From Candidatus Pseudothioglobus aerophilus (GTDB lineage Bacteria; Pseudomonadota; Gammaproteobacteria; PS1; Pseudothioglobaceae): a stretch of 34,763 nt of DNA. The notes beneath the pieces were generated by a model that saw only the letters and a list, made by a program, of their open reading frames with translations, searched no databases and was not told where the DNA came from. Both the position numbers and the translations under genes were made by a program. Each line of letters opens with the position of its first letter. Position 1 is the stretch's first letter. The stretch is taken from positions 1-34,763 of the forward strand of contig JACNFO010000034.1 of the NCBI GenBank assembly GCA_014384565.1, in the 5' to 3' direction. Positions 1-9,227 of the stretch are shown here, piece after piece.

Positions 1-2
1 TA

Positions 3-383
3 ATGGACAAAGAATTATTCGAACTAGGCTTATCAAAGAGAAAAGCAACCCTTGGAAGTGACTATGTAGAAAAAAACCTAGAGGCCGCTGATGATTTTAA
101 CGAAGACTTTCAAAAACAAATGACTGAATGGTGCTGGGGCTTTGGATGGGGTGATGACACCATTAATGAAAAAACTAGGTCTATGATGAATCTAACAATG
201 ATTGCTGCCCTTGGAAAAATGGATGAATGGGAAATCCACCTCAAAGGAGCTTTAACGAATGGAGTAAGTAAGGATGAGATTAAATCAATACTCCATGTTA
301 TTGCAATCTATTGCGGAGTTCCTCAAGGAGTTGAGTGTTTTAAAATTGCAAGAAAAGTTTTAGAGGATGCTGGTGAGCTTTAA
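3..383 (+). CDS. carboxymuconolactone decarboxylase (CMD) family protein
   Basis: A 126-residue protein with the fold signature of the CMD/AhpD family: a Trp/Gly-rich segment (EWCWGFGWGDD, about residues 42-52), the helix NLTMIAALGKMDEWEIHLKGAL, and the closing segment IAIYCGVPQGVE at about 101-112. PcaC, the classic member, opens or decarboxylates gamma-carboxymuconolactone in the beta-ketoadipate pathway. The CxxC pair of AhpD-type peroxidase relatives is absent, so a PcaC-like role is the better reading. No other protocatechuate gene is in the window, so the substrate is unknown. The ATG at position 3 follows a TA that may complete the stop of an upstream gene (TAATG), suggesting coupling to a gene outside the window. 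It converges with the permease gene downstream. Confidence 0.8.
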   Translation: MDKELFELGLSKRKATLGSDYVEKNLEAADDFNEDFQKQMTEWCWGFGWGDDTINEKTRSMMNLTMIAALGKMDEWEIHLKGALTNGVSKDEIKSILHVIAIYCGVPQGVECFKIARKVLEDAGEL

Positions 384-414
384 ATAAACTTATTAATGTA
401 CTACTTTAGAATCT

Positions 415-1305
415 TTATTTTTTTGAGCTAGCTATTGCGACTGCAAATACTATTAATAAAACCCCAATTATTGAGATAAAGTTCATAGTTTCATCAAATA
501 AATACCAAGCTTGGATAGCAACAAGAGCTGGAACTAGATAAAAATAACTACCAACTCTTGCTAAAGCATCTTGCTTTATCATTGTCATTAATAATAGAAC
601 TGCACCGATTGATAGGCCAAAAACCTGCCAAGCTAGGGTAATCATGAATGCATTAGTCCAATGAATATCACCAGTCTCAAAACAAAGGGACATAATAATG
701 CATAGTATAAAAGCACCAAGGTATTGAATCAAAGTTCCACTAATTAAATCCATATCACTACAAAATCGCTTTTGATAAATAGTCCCTAGAGAGATACCAA
801 CTAGCGACCCAAAGACAGCTAAAACTGCCAGAAAAGAAAAACCAGTAAAAAATCCCTCAATAGCTAAATCAAACTTTTCAAATAAAACCAAATATAGCCC
901 TAAAAACCCTATTATTAAACCTATCCATTGTTTTCTTATAATCCTCTCATGGAGAATTATTCCTGCAATAAAGGCCATTCCTAGTGGCTGAAGTCCAATA
1001 ATCATAGCCGTAAGTCCAATAGGTATTTCCCACTTAATAGCTTGAAAAACACCACCAAGATAAACTCCATGAATTAATAAACCTGTTACCATCAAGTGAA
1101 TAAATGCCATGCCAGAACTTGGCCAAATGCTTTTCTTAACTTGCATAATTATAAATAGCACTATTAATGTAAGGCCATTACGGTAAGACAACAAAGTAAA
1201 AGGTTCTGCATATGGAAGGCCATATTTTGCAGCCACAAAGCCTGTACTCCATATCAAAACAAATAGCCATGGAATCAAACGGGGACTTAAAGTAAGATTT
1301 TTCAT
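415..1305 (-). CDS. EamA/DMT-superfamily permease
   Basis: A very hydrophobic protein of about 296 residues with roughly ten membrane segments in two repeated halves, as in the EamA (drug/metabolite transporter) family. The opening RLIPWLFVLIWSTGFVAAKYG is the typical first helix of the family, with the W-S-T/S-G-F motif. The second half begins near FSFLAVLAVFGSLVGISLGTIYQKRF. Members export amino acids, purines or other metabolites from the cytoplasm, and the substrate cannot be deduced here. I chose the ATG at 1305; the frame stays open to GTG and TTG codons 9-12 bases upstream, and no clear Shine-Dalgarno site decides between them. The gene is alone on the minus strand, divergent from dsbD and convergent with the CMD gene. 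Confidence 0.85.
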   Translation of the reverse strand: MKNLTLSPRLIPWLFVLIWSTGFVAAKYGLPYAEPFTLLSYRNGLTLIVLFIIMQVKKSIWPSSGMAFIHLMVTGLLIHGVYLGGVFQAIKWEIPIGLTAMIIGLQPLGMAFIAGIILHERIIRKQWIGLIIGFLGLYLVLFEKFDLAIEGFFTGFSFLAVLAVFGSLVGISLGTIYQKRFCSDMDLISGTLIQYLGAFILCIIMSLCFETGDIHWTNAFMITLAWQVFGLSIGAVLLLMTMIKQDALARVGSYFYLVPALVAIQAWYLFDETMNFISIIGVLLIVFAVAIASSKK

Positions 1306-1524
1306 AAAAAACACCAAAAATTCATTTACTTAATAAATCACTAATTAAAATGACTTAAATAATTAATCAAGAATCGATTTTAAACAAAATAGCTCTATGG
1401 CAACCAAGAAACGTCACTCGAGCAAAACTTTGATTAGACTATAATATATACTGTAATTCTTTCAGAAACCCGTCAGATTTTGACTATTTCTTTTGAATAA
1501 AGTTACCCAATTTTAAATAATTTT

Positions 1525-3366
1525 ATGAAGCAATTTTTTTCTATCATTCTGCTTTTGATCCTTGTCCCTCTCTCAACAAGCTGGGCTGAAATCCTTTCAG
1601 TTGATAAAGAACCTGCTCTAAGTGAAAGCAATCAATCATCAATTTTATTGCAGTCTGAAAATAATCTCGGTTTTGAAAAAAGCCCAGTAAAAGTTAATGA
1701 GGCTTTCAAGTTAAGCGCTATTTCGGTTGATGAAAATACAATTGCTGTGAGATGGATTGTTAAAGAAAACTATTATCTCTATAAAGATAAAATTTCTTTT
1801 TCAATCAAAGGGGCAACAATTGAAGATGCCCTGTTTCCAAAGGCAAAGTTAAAAGTTGATGAGTTTTTTGGTGAGGTCAATATTTACAATTCATCCGTGG
1901 AGGTTATTCTTTCACTTACCGACATTGTTAGCAACAAAGTTATATTAACAGTAGAACACCAAGGCTGCTGGGAGGGTGGAGTTTGTTACCCCCCTCAGAG
2001 CGATACCATTCAAGTTGATTTTAATGGAACTCAAGCATTTTCTTCTCAAGATAATAGTCAAATAACAAAGTCAGAAAAAAGTGCCAATGAAAAGTTTCAA
2101 CAAGGTGGTTTAACTTTATTAATTGCAGCGTTTTTGGCTGGGTTGGCTCTTTCTTGGACACCTTGTGTGTACCCAATGGTCCCAATACTGTCTGGAATTA
2201 TTATTGGACAAAAGAAAGCTCCAAGCACTCCAAGAGCTATCTTGATGTCGGTTGTCTTCGTTTTTTCAATGTCTCTCGCTTATGCTTTGATTGGAGCGAC
2301 AGCAGGCTACTTTGGAGCTGGCATAAATATTCAGGCAATAATGCAAACTCCCTGGGTCTTAATTGTTTTCAGTTTAATCTTTCTATTCTTAGCATTTTCA
2401 ATGTTTGGATACTATGACATTCAACTACCCTCTAAATTGCAGGTCAAGATTACAAACCTAAGTAACAGGCAAACGAGTGGGGATTTCATTGGTGTTAGCA
2501 TCATGGGGTTCCTTTCTGCCCTAATTGTTGGTCCATGTGTTACGCCATTCCTTGCAACTGCCTTAAGTTATGTTATTGCCGGAGGAAGTGCTGCTAAAGG
2601 AGCTGCTAGTCTTTTTGCAATGGGGCTGGGAATGGGCATCCCTTTAATAATAATTTGTGGCTGGGGTGTCAATGCACTGCCAAAAGCTGGACTATGGATG
2701 GAAAACGTCAAGAAAATTTTTGGTCTTTCGATGATTGCTGTTTCTCTGTATTTACTGGATCGAATTCTGAGTCCACTTTTATCTCTAATTCTATGGTCAC
2801 TCCTATTCACTCTAGGGCCAATTATGCTTGGTGTTTTTAACAAAATCACTAAACCTATTAGCTTCTGGAGTTTGCTATTTAGAGTAACATGTTTGATTTT
2901 CTTAGCTTATGGCGTCTTGCTATGGCTATTGGTGGCAAAAGGTGGTGGTGATATTCAGAAACCTCTTGACTCAATCATTTATGGGGACAGCATAGATTCA
3001 TCAAATAGTGTCGACTTTCAGGTAATTACAGATGAAGATGAATTTAATAAATTATTAGCTATAACTTCAAACAATAACAGCCTACTGGTTATTAAGTTTT
3101 ATGCAGAATGGTGTATTTCTTGCAACAAGCTAGAGAGGGTTGTATTCTCAAACAGACAAGTCAATGAGGCTCTTGCAGATTCTCTTAAACACACATTAGA
3201 CGTTACTGAGAATAATCGCTTTAACCAGTCGATGCTTGCAAGATTCTCACTTGTTGGACCGCCCGCCATATTATTTTTTAAAAATGGCATCGAGCTTAGA
3301 GACCAAAGAATTATTGGTGAATTTAGCGCTAAAGAGTTTGTAGCCCACATAAATAATCTGCAATAA
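1525..3366 (+). CDS. dsbD: thiol:disulfide interchange protein DsbD
   Basis: Inner-membrane transporter that carries reducing power from cytoplasmic thioredoxin to periplasmic disulfide isomerase and cytochrome c maturation proteins. All three modules and all six redox cysteines are visible. A signal peptide covers residues 1-21 (cleavage near SWA-E). The periplasmic alpha domain has C148 and C154 in HQGCWEGGVCYPP. The membrane domain (about 195-470) has C214 in SWTPCVYPMVP and C338 in VGPCVTPFLA. The C-terminal thioredoxin-like gamma domain has C530-x-x-C533 in FYAEWCISCNK. At 613 residues it is slightly longer than the roughly 565 of E. coli. It stands alone, with 207 bases upstream and 229 downstream before accB. 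A TATAAT-like hexamer lies at 1440-1445, but I saw no matching -35 element. Confidence 0.97.
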   Translation: MKQFFSIILLLILVPLSTSWAEILSVDKEPALSESNQSSILLQSENNLGFEKSPVKVNEAFKLSAISVDENTIAVRWIVKENYYLYKDKISFSIKGATIEDALFPKAKLKVDEFFGEVNIYNSSVEVILSLTDIVSNKVILTVEHQGCWEGGVCYPPQSDTIQVDFNGTQAFSSQDNSQITKSEKSANEKFQQGGLTLLIAAFLAGLALSWTPCVYPMVPILSGIIIGQKKAPSTPRAILMSVVFVFSMSLAYALIGATAGYFGAGINIQAIMQTPWVLIVFSLIFLFLAFSMFGYYDIQLPSKLQVKITNLSNRQTSGDFIGVSIMGFLSALIVGPCVTPFLATALSYVIAGGSAAKGAASLFAMGLGMGIPLIIICGWGVNALPKAGLWMENVKKIFGLSMIAVSLYLLDRILSPLLSLILWSLLFTLGPIMLGVFNKITKPISFWSLLFRVTCLIFLAYGVLLWLLVAKGGGDIQKPLDSIIYGDSIDSSNSVDFQVITDEDEFNKLLAITSNNNSLLVIKFYAEWCISCNKLERVVFSNRQVNEALADSLKHTLDVTENNRFNQSMLARFSLVGPPAILFFKNGIELRDQRIIGEFSAKEFVAHINNLQ

Positions 3367-3468
3367 ATATTTATTAATTTCCTCTAAAAGCTTCGAATTG
3401 TAGCTATATTTGATTAAAAAGATGTTAAAATACTTCTTAGTTACTTACAGTTAAAATCTAGTCTTAAA

Positions 3469-3540
3469 GGCTTATTTATTATATTTTTAAGCCAAAACAT
3501 GAACTTGCAATCATTGCCTGCCTTAATGGCCGCAATGTGA
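3469..3540 (+). promoter_or_regulatory. structured leader upstream of accB, with possible short leader ORF
   Basis: The 229-base spacer before accB has several inverted repeats. GGCTTA (3469-3474) pairs with TAAGCC (3488-3493). CATTGC (3512-3517) pairs with GCAATG (3532-3537), and inside that stem GCC (3520-3522) pairs with GGC (3528-3530), giving a composite hairpin. A further GCAAT at 3507-3511 directly precedes the first arm, so ATTGC has two possible partners. The ATG at 3499 opens a 13-codon frame (MNLQSLPALMAAM, stop 3538-3540) that spans the hairpin, but it lacks an obvious ribosome-binding site. Long accB leaders with autoregulation by BCCP are known in E. coli; a regulatory role here is inferred. 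Confidence 0.4.
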
Positions 3541-3595
3541 ATTTGTATTTAGATTCAAAAAAACTAATTGCAAAGAATAATAAAGGGGAACGTAA

Positions 3596-4039
3596 ATGGA
3601 TATTCGAAAAGTTAAAAAGCTAATGGAGCTTCTAGAGGAATCTGGAATGTCAGAAATTGAAATTAAAGAAGGCGAAGAGTCAGTAAAAATTTCTAGATAT
3701 GGAAATTCGCCTGCACCAAGCCACTCTTTTGTTCAGCAACAAGCACCTACCTCCTTACCTCAAGTGATTGCGGCTCCAGTAATTGCGGATGAACCCTCAA
3801 CTGTTGGTCAGTCTTTAACATCTCCCATGGTAGGAACTTACTATTCAGCCCCGTCTCCAACTGCAAAGCCTTTTATTACAATTGGCCAACACGTAAAACA
3901 GGGCGACACCATTGGCATTGTTGAAGCAATGAAGATAATGAACCAAATTGAAGCTGAACAGTCTGGAACAGTCCTTCAAATTCTTGTTAAAGATGGTGAA
4001 GCTGTAGAATTTGGACAACCGCTAATCATAGTCGAATGA
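3596..4039 (+). CDS. accB: biotin carboxyl carrier protein of acetyl-CoA carboxylase
   Basis: Carries the biotin that AccC carboxylates and AccA/AccD then use to make malonyl-CoA, the first committed step of fatty acid synthesis. The protein has 147 residues. An N-terminal docking segment ([17 protein letters not shown]) is followed by a Pro/Ala-rich linker (about 38-75) and a C-terminal biotinyl domain starting at SPMVGTYY. The biotin-accepting lysine is K113 in [13 protein letters not shown]. The PSPTAKPF segment corresponds to the protruding thumb of bacterial BCCPs. A strong Shine-Dalgarno sequence (AAGGGGAA, about 3582-3589) supports the ATG at 3596. The end overlaps accC by four bases (ATGA), so the two are translationally coupled. 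Confidence 0.97.
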   Translation: MDIRKVKKLMELLEESGMSEIEIKEGEESVKISRYGNSPAPSHSFVQQQAPTSLPQVIAAPVIADEPSTVGQSLTSPMVGTYYSAPSPTAKPFITIGQHVKQGDTIGIVEAMKIMNQIEAEQSGTVLQILVKDGEAVEFGQPLIIVE

Positions 4040-5388
4040 GCTCAATAAAAAAAGTTTTAATTGCTAACCGGGGTGAAATTGCACTTCGAATTCTTAGAGC
4101 TTGTAAAGAACTTGGAATCCAAACTGTGGCAGTATATTCAACAGCAGATAAGGACTTAAAGCACGTTCGTTTAGCTGACGAAGCCGTTTGTATTGGGCCC
4201 CACTCATCTATCAAAAGCTATCTAAATATTCCCGCTATTATAAGTGCAGCCGAGGTAACGCATTCTGATGCAATACATCCAGGATATGGATTTCTTTCTG
4301 AAAGCGCCGATTTTGCTGATCAAGTTGAGCAAAGTGGCTTTATTTTTATTGGTCCACACGCAGAAAATATAAGGGTTATGGGGGACAAGGTAGCCGCCAT
4401 TGAAGCAATGCAAAGCTCGGGTGTGCCTTGTGTTCCAGGATCAAATGGAGCATTAGATGACAACGAACAAAGAAGCATTAAAATTGCCAGAGAAATTGGT
4501 TTACCAATAATTATTAAAGCTTCTGGTGGTGGTGGTGGCCGAGGAATGCGAGTTGTTGACTCTGAAGATGACTTAGCTGACTCAATAAGGCTCACCCAAT
4601 CTGAGGCGCTAAGCTTTTTTGGTAATGGTGAAGTTTATATGGAAAAATTCTTAACGACCCCTCGCCATGTTGAGATTCAAATTCTAGCGGACCAGCATGG
4701 AAATGCAGTTCACCTTGGTGAAAGAGACTGCTCAATGCAAAGACGTCATCAAAAAGTTGTAGAGGAGGCTCCTGCACCAGGAATCTCTCCAAAATTACGA
4801 AATAAAATTGGCAATATTTGTGCTGAAGCTTGTAAAAAAATCAACTACCGTGGAGCTGGGACCTTTGAATTTCTTTTCGATAATGATGAGTTTTACTTTA
4901 TTGAAATGAACACTAGAGTTCAGGTTGAGCATCCAGTAACTGAAATGATTACTGGTGTTGATATTGTCCGTGAACAAATCTTAATTGCGGGTGGCGATAA
5001 GCTATCAATAACTCAAGATCAAGTTGAAATTAAAGGTCATGCTATTGAATGCAGGATTAATGCTGAAGATCCTGAAACTTTTATGCCTTCACCAGGAAAA
5101 ATTACACAGTACCATGCTGCTGGCGGTCTTGGAGTTAGAATAGACTCTCACATTTATAACGGCTATAATGTCCCGCCATACTATGACTCTATGATTGGAA
5201 AAGTGATTACTTTTGGCGACAATCGAAATAACGCAATTATTAAGATGCAAAATGCTCTTGATGAAATGGTTATTGATGGGATAAAAACAAATATTCCACT
5301 TCAAAGAAAAATTATGACCGATAAAGTGTTTAGAAAAGGTGGTATGAATATTCACTACCTAGAAAAGATGCTAGGTGACGAAGAGTAA
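4036..5388 (+). CDS. accC: biotin carboxylase subunit of acetyl-CoA carboxylase
   Basis: ATP-grasp enzyme of 450 residues that carboxylates biotin on AccB using bicarbonate and ATP. The family signatures are all present: [12 protein letters not shown] at the N-terminus; K118 and K161 for ATP binding; the glycine-rich loop [11 protein letters not shown] (162-172); [15 protein letters not shown] with C232 and K240; the metal and catalytic segment [16 protein letters not shown] with E290 and R294; and R340 in [10 protein letters not shown]. The length matches E. coli AccC (449). Its start overlaps accB by four bases, and its stop overlaps the argC start by one base (TAATG). Translational coupling to argC is unusual. 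Confidence 0.98.
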   Translation: MSSIKKVLIANRGEIALRILRACKELGIQTVAVYSTADKDLKHVRLADEAVCIGPHSSIKSYLNIPAIISAAEVTHSDAIHPGYGFLSESADFADQVEQSGFIFIGPHAENIRVMGDKVAAIEAMQSSGVPCVPGSNGALDDNEQRSIKIAREIGLPIIIKASGGGGGRGMRVVDSEDDLADSIRLTQSEALSFFGNGEVYMEKFLTTPRHVEIQILADQHGNAVHLGERDCSMQRRHQKVVEEAPAPGISPKLRNKIGNICAEACKKINYRGAGTFEFLFDNDEFYFIEMNTRVQVEHPVTEMITGVDIVREQILIAGGDKLSITQDQVEIKGHAIECRINAEDPETFMPSPGKITQYHAAGGLGVRIDSHIYNGYNVPPYYDSMIGKVITFGDNRNNAIIKMQNALDEMVIDGIKTNIPLQRKIMTDKVFRKGGMNIHYLEKMLGDEE

Positions 5389-6422
5389 TGAAAATTAAAG
5401 TTGGAATAATTGGTGGCTCAGGATATACCGGTATTGAACTATTGCGTATCATCCATCAACATCGACTTGCAGAAGTTACCTCGATTACATCAAGGGCTCT
5501 TCAAGGTAAAAAAATATCAGACGTTTTCCCCAACATGCATGGTCTCTCGGAGTTGGTATATTCACTTCCCGATGATAAAGCCTTATTTGAATGTGATATT
5601 GTTTTCTTTGCAACGCCTCATGGAGTTGCCATGGAAAATGCTGAATCTTTTCTTGAAAAAGGTGTCAAAGTTGTTGATTTGGGTGCTGACTTTAGGATTA
5701 ATGATGCTGACCTATGGTCAGATTGGTACAAAATGGAACACTCACAGCCTTCACTTCTTGAGGAGGCAGTATATGGTCAGCCTGAAATTAGAAGGGCTGC
5801 TATAAAAAATGCGCGTCTAGTTGCAAATCCTGGATGTTACCCAACTGCCGTTCTTCTGGCCTTAAAGCCTCTTCTTGAGAATGGCCTAATTGATGCCTCA
5901 AACATAATTGCAGACTGCAAATCTGGAGCTAGCGGTGCGGGAAGAATTGCCAACCAAGCAACCCTTCTTTGTGAGATAACTGAAAGCTTTAAACCATATG
6001 CAGTAGGTGGTCACAGACACTTTCCTGAAATAAAGCAAGAACTAGAACTTATTGCTGGAAAGCCAGTTGGGCTGACTTTTGTCCCCCACCTGCTTCCTAT
6101 GATTCGAGGCATAGAGGCTACTATTTATGTGGATCTTGTTGACCCAGCTGTCAATGTTAGGCCTTATTTCGAAAATGCCTACAAAAATGAAGAATTTGTT
6201 AAAATACTCCCTGAAGGTACTTATCCTGAAACGCGTTCAGTTAAATCATCGAACTATTGCCAGATTTCAATTCAGTATATTGAACACAGCAATAAACTAG
6301 TAATTATGTCGGTTATTGACAACTTAGTTAAGGGCGCTGCGGGACAAGCAATCCAAAATATGAACTTAATGTTTGGACTTGCAGAGCAGGAAGGCCTTTC
6401 ACAAATTGGTTTACTGCCTTAA
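5388..6422 (+). CDS. argC: N-acetyl-gamma-glutamyl-phosphate reductase
   Basis: NADPH-dependent reductase of arginine biosynthesis, converting N-acetylglutamyl phosphate to the semialdehyde. Its 344 residues open with the nucleotide-binding motif GIIGGSGYTGIELLR (7-20). The catalytic cysteine is C150 in VANPGCYPTA. GGHRHFPEI (207-215) supplies the conserved histidines, and VPHLLPMIRGI is the usual dimerisation and substrate segment. No other arginine gene lies in the window. The ATG shares its first base with the last base of the accC stop codon. erpA follows after 34 bases, an argC-erpA adjacency also seen in other Gammaproteobacteria such as Pseudomonas. Confidence 0.96.
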   Translation: MKIKVGIIGGSGYTGIELLRIIHQHRLAEVTSITSRALQGKKISDVFPNMHGLSELVYSLPDDKALFECDIVFFATPHGVAMENAESFLEKGVKVVDLGADFRINDADLWSDWYKMEHSQPSLLEEAVYGQPEIRRAAIKNARLVANPGCYPTAVLLALKPLLENGLIDASNIIADCKSGASGAGRIANQATLLCEITESFKPYAVGGHRHFPEIKQELELIAGKPVGLTFVPHLLPMIRGIEATIYVDLVDPAVNVRPYFENAYKNEEFVKILPEGTYPETRSVKSSNYCQISIQYIEHSNKLVIMSVIDNLVKGAAGQAIQNMNLMFGLAEQEGLSQIGLLP

Positions 6423-6440
6423 AAGCAGTCTATATATAAT
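6411..6440 (+). promoter_or_regulatory. possible internal promoter ahead of erpA
   Basis: A perfect TATAAT lies at 6435-6440 in the argC-erpA gap, with a poor -35 match (TTACTG, 6411-6416) at 18-bp spacing. A small hairpin (ACTGC 6413-6417 with GCAGT 6425-6429) spans the argC stop. The -10 may allow erpA and the genes after it to be transcribed without accBC. The evidence is weak because AT-rich gaps often produce such hexamers. Confidence 0.3.
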
Positions 6441-6456
6441 AATTTGGAGATAACCT

Positions 6457-6810
6457 ATGGTTACCGCTGAAATTCAAGATGAGGCTGATATAGTCTTTAG
6501 TGATAGCGCTGCAAGCAGAGTGGCGCAACTCATCAAGGAAGAAAAAAACCCAGCCTTAAGGCTTCGAGTTTATATTACTGGTGGCGGATGTTCAGGCTTC
6601 TCCTATGGCTTTGCTTTTGATGAAAATCTTAAAGAGGGTGATAGTGGGGTTAATAAACAGGGTGTTGAGTTAGTTATCGACCCAATGAGTTATCAGTATC
6701 TAATGGGTTCAACAGTTGACTATCTTGAAGATCTCCAAGGAGCAAGATTTATTGTAACTAACCCTAATGCCAAAACCACTTGTGGTTGCGGCTCTTCTTT
6801 TTCAATTTAA
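6457..6810 (+). CDS. erpA: iron-sulfur cluster insertion protein ErpA
   Basis: A-type carrier that delivers Fe-S clusters to target enzymes, including the isoprenoid enzymes IspG and IspH in E. coli. The 117-residue protein has the three conserved cysteines of the family: C45 in [11 protein letters not shown], and C109 and C111 in [11 protein letters not shown]. The ending [15 protein letters not shown] is the ErpA rather than the IscA version. The start is supported by GGAG at about 6445, 8-12 bases before the ATG. It lies between argC and citrate synthase, and all genes from accB to ubiB run in the same direction with short gaps. Confidence 0.95.
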   Translation: MVTAEIQDEADIVFSDSAASRVAQLIKEEKNPALRLRVYITGGGCSGFSYGFAFDENLKEGDSGVNKQGVELVIDPMSYQYLMGSTVDYLEDLQGARFIVTNPNAKTTCGCGSSFSI

Positions 6811-6820
6811 TAATAATATT

Positions 6821-7957
6821 ATGACCGAATATATTCCAGGGCTAGCAGGCGTACCAGCAACTAAATCATCAATTTCTTCAATTGATGGAGAAAAAGGAAT
6901 ACTTGCTTATAGGGGCTACTCCATTCAAGATCTCGTCGAGCACTCCTCGTTTGAAGAAACCGCTTTATTGTTGATGAATGGTGAGCTGCCATCATCTAAA
7001 GAGCTGTCAAACTTTAAAAATATTTTACAAAAAAGAAATGAAGTAAAACGAAAAATCCGTCATTTACTTTGGTCACTTCCATCAACTGGACACTCTATGG
7101 ATGTGCTTCAAACTGCAATGGCCGCAATGGCTACTTTCTACCCAGATGCTGGCGCATCTGAACCAGACTCAGCCTATACTCAAAATGCGCTTATTAAAAT
7201 AATCTCAAATATGAGCACTCTGGTCGCAATGTGGACTCGCATTAGTAGAGGGTATGATCCGATTCCTCCAAGCAACAAAATGTCTTATGCTGAAAATTTT
7301 ATGTACATGTGTTTTGGCGAGGAGTCTGAACCAGAAATTGTTAATCTTTTAGATGCCTCCTTAATCTTGCATGCCGAGCATACAATCAATGCCTCCACTT
7401 TTTCTACCATGGTAACAGCGTCTACTCTTGCCAATCCTTTTTCTTCAATAGCATCTGGAGTTGGAACTCTCGCAGGACCCTTGCACGGTAATGCAAATGA
7501 AAATGTGCTTCTTATGCTTGATGAAATTGGTTCTGCAAAAAATGCCCGCCCTTGGATTGAAAATAGACTCAAAAACAAACAAGTTATCTGGGGAATGGGT
7601 CATCGTGAATATAAAACTAAAGACCCTAGAGCCACAATTCTTGAGAAAATGATTAAAACTTATATTAAGAAAAATGGCCTAAACCTATCTAACAGATTCG
7701 AAACAGCTCTTGAAGTTGAAAGCATCTGTGATGAGTTATTGTCTCAAAAAGGCGTCTATCCCAATGTTGACTTTTATTCTGGCATCCTTTACTCAGAAAT
7801 ATTTAACTTTACAAAAGAACACTTTACGCCTATTTTTGCCATGGCTCGTTCAGCTGGATGGGTAGCTCATTGGCATGAGCAGGTTAGTCACAATAGAATC
7901 TTTAGGCCGACACAAATATATACTGGTGCTGACTTTAGGGACTACCCGTCTAGTTAA
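6821..7957 (+). CDS. citrate synthase (short, 378-residue type)
   Basis: Condenses acetyl-CoA and oxaloacetate to citrate. The catalytic triad is visible: H222 in [12 protein letters not shown]261 in [13 protein letters not shown], and D317 in [19 protein letters not shown] (184-193) is the usual substrate-binding segment. The frame is open to an ATG at 6767 inside erpA, but the ATG at 6821 gives the standard start [19 protein letters not shown], 10 bases after the erpA stop, and I use it. At 378 residues it is clearly shorter than E. coli GltA (427), resembling the cyanobacterial and Gram-positive citrate or 2-methylcitrate synthase group. No prpB or prpD genes are nearby, so citrate synthase is more likely than methylcitrate synthase, though this is not settled. 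Confidence 0.9.
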   Translation: MTEYIPGLAGVPATKSSISSIDGEKGILAYRGYSIQDLVEHSSFEETALLLMNGELPSSKELSNFKNILQKRNEVKRKIRHLLWSLPSTGHSMDVLQTAMAAMATFYPDAGASEPDSAYTQNALIKIISNMSTLVAMWTRISRGYDPIPPSNKMSYAENFMYMCFGEESEPEIVNLLDASLILHAEHTINASTFSTMVTASTLANPFSSIASGVGTLAGPLHGNANENVLLMLDEIGSAKNARPWIENRLKNKQVIWGMGHREYKTKDPRATILEKMIKTYIKKNGLNLSNRFETALEVESICDELLSQKGVYPNVDFYSGILYSEIFNFTKEHFTPIFAMARSAGWVAHWHEQVSHNRIFRPTQIYTGADFRDYPSS

Positions 7958-7959
7958 TA

Positions 7960-8700
7960 ATGGACAAGACTACGCACTTTGGCTTTAAACAGGTCGACGT
8001 TGAAAAAAAACAAGGCCTAGTTAAGGGTGTATTTGACTCTGTTGCAGGCAAATATGACCTCATGAATGATGTCATGTCAATGGGAACCCACCGACTCTGG
8101 AAAAACTACACAATCTCTAGTAGCAATGTATCAGAAGGAGATCATGTTCTTGATATTGCTGGAGGAACTGGTGATCTGGCTATAAAGTTTAGAAAAAAAG
8201 TTGGTGAATCTGGAAAGGTTATCTTATCTGACATCAATGGCTCAATGCTTAATGAGGGTAGAAAAAATCTTTTGAATCATGGCATTATTGATGTGGACTT
8301 CGTTCAGGCCAATGCTGAATCTCTTCCATTTGAAGACAACACATTTGATTGCGTAAGTATTGCGTTTGGCTTAAGGAATGTAACAAATAAAGATGTTGCC
8401 CTTCAGCAAATGTACCGTGTTTTAAAAAAAGGTGGCACATTACTGATTTTGGAGTTTTCTAAAGTTGAAAATGAGATGCTTAAAAAAATATACGATTTAT
8501 ACTCTTTCAACGTTATACCAAAATTTGGTGAATTCTTTGCAAATGATGAGGATAGTTATCAATACCTTGCGGAATCAATTCGCAAACATCCTGATCAAGA
8601 AACACTAAAGTCTATGGCGCTTGATGCTGGGTTTGGTTTTTGTGAGTATCACAATCTTACTGGTGGCATAGTCGCACTTCATAAAGCAATCAAAACTTAA
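7960..8700 (+). CDS. ubiE: ubiquinone/menaquinone C-methyltransferase
   Basis: SAM-dependent C-methyltransferase of ubiquinone (and menaquinone) synthesis, 246 residues. The signature [21 protein letters not shown] occupies about 24-44. The SAM-binding motif I is [12 protein letters not shown] (63-74). Motif II/III is found in [22 protein letters not shown] and [15 protein letters not shown]. It begins two bases after the citrate synthase stop and is followed five bases later by ubiJ, reproducing the ubiE-ubiJ-ubiB order of E. coli. Whether menaquinone is also made cannot be told from this window. Confidence 0.96.
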   Translation: MDKTTHFGFKQVDVEKKQGLVKGVFDSVAGKYDLMNDVMSMGTHRLWKNYTISSSNVSEGDHVLDIAGGTGDLAIKFRKKVGESGKVILSDINGSMLNEGRKNLLNHGIIDVDFVQANAESLPFEDNTFDCVSIAFGLRNVTNKDVALQQMYRVLKKGGTLLILEFSKVENEMLKKIYDLYSFNVIPKFGEFFANDEDSYQYLAESIRKHPDQETLKSMALDAGFGFCEYHNLTGGIVALHKAIKT

Positions 8701-8705
8701 TTACT

Positions 8706-9227
8706 ATGTTTCGCCTCGCTATTGAAAAAGCTCTTAACCACATGATAAATGTTAATGGCATTAACATAACTCGACTAGATAGCAGTCTAGTTAGTGTGTA
8801 TGTTGATGATATCGATTTAAGACTTTTTTTTCTGTGTCTAAATTCTCGCATTTTCGTCATAGAAAATAGTGAGCAAAAAAATACTAATGTTGATATCACG
8901 CTCAATAAAAAAGCTTTTTTAGCTTTATTTAAAGGCGTATCTTTTGAGGATTTAATTGAAAGCGAAGATATTGAAATTAATGGAAGCATCAAAACAGCAC
9001 AGCAGTTGGCTGACTTATTTGCATTATCATCTATTGACATAGAAGAGCTTATTTCTCAATATACTGGGGACATTATTGCGCATCAGCTTGGACAAACAAT
9101 AGACAGAATTAAAGGATCACCATCTCAGGAAAAGGATTCATTTGTTGAAAACTTAAAAAATGAATTTACCACTCTTTTGATTGCCCCTAGTCGGTCTAAA
9201 CTGTTTAAAAAAGGACGTTCTAGATGA
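8706..9227 (+). CDS. ubiJ: ubiquinone biosynthesis accessory factor UbiJ (SCP2 domain)
   Basis: UbiJ has an SCP2-type lipid-binding domain and helps organise the Ubi enzyme complex around polyprenylated intermediates. The 173-residue protein has an SCP2-like N-terminal half (about 15-105, including DIEINGSIKTAQQLADLF) and a helical C-terminal half containing YTGDIIAHQLGQTIDRIKG, a segment characteristic of UbiJ. It is somewhat shorter than E. coli UbiJ (about 200). Primary sequence conservation is low in this family, so position between ubiE and ubiB is strong supporting evidence. Its stop overlaps the ubiB start by four bases (ATGA). Confidence 0.88.
   Translation: MFRLAIEKALNHMINVNGINITRLDSSLVSVYVDDIDLRLFFLCLNSRIFVIENSEQKNTNVDITLNKKAFLALFKGVSFEDLIESEDIEINGSIKTAQQLADLFALSSIDIEELISQYTGDIIAHQLGQTIDRIKGSPSQEKDSFVENLKNEFTTLLIAPSRSKLFKKGRSR

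Noticed and set aside
3362-3375. AATAAATATTTATT palindrome after dsbD as terminator
   Set aside because: It consists only of A and T, has no loop and is not followed by a clear T-run, so it is not a convincing intrinsic terminator.
6767-6820. Upstream ATG giving citrate synthase an 18-residue extension
   Set aside because: It lies inside erpA, the added residues are a frame-shifted reading of the conserved ErpA tail, and [14 protein letters not shown] is the normal citrate synthase start.
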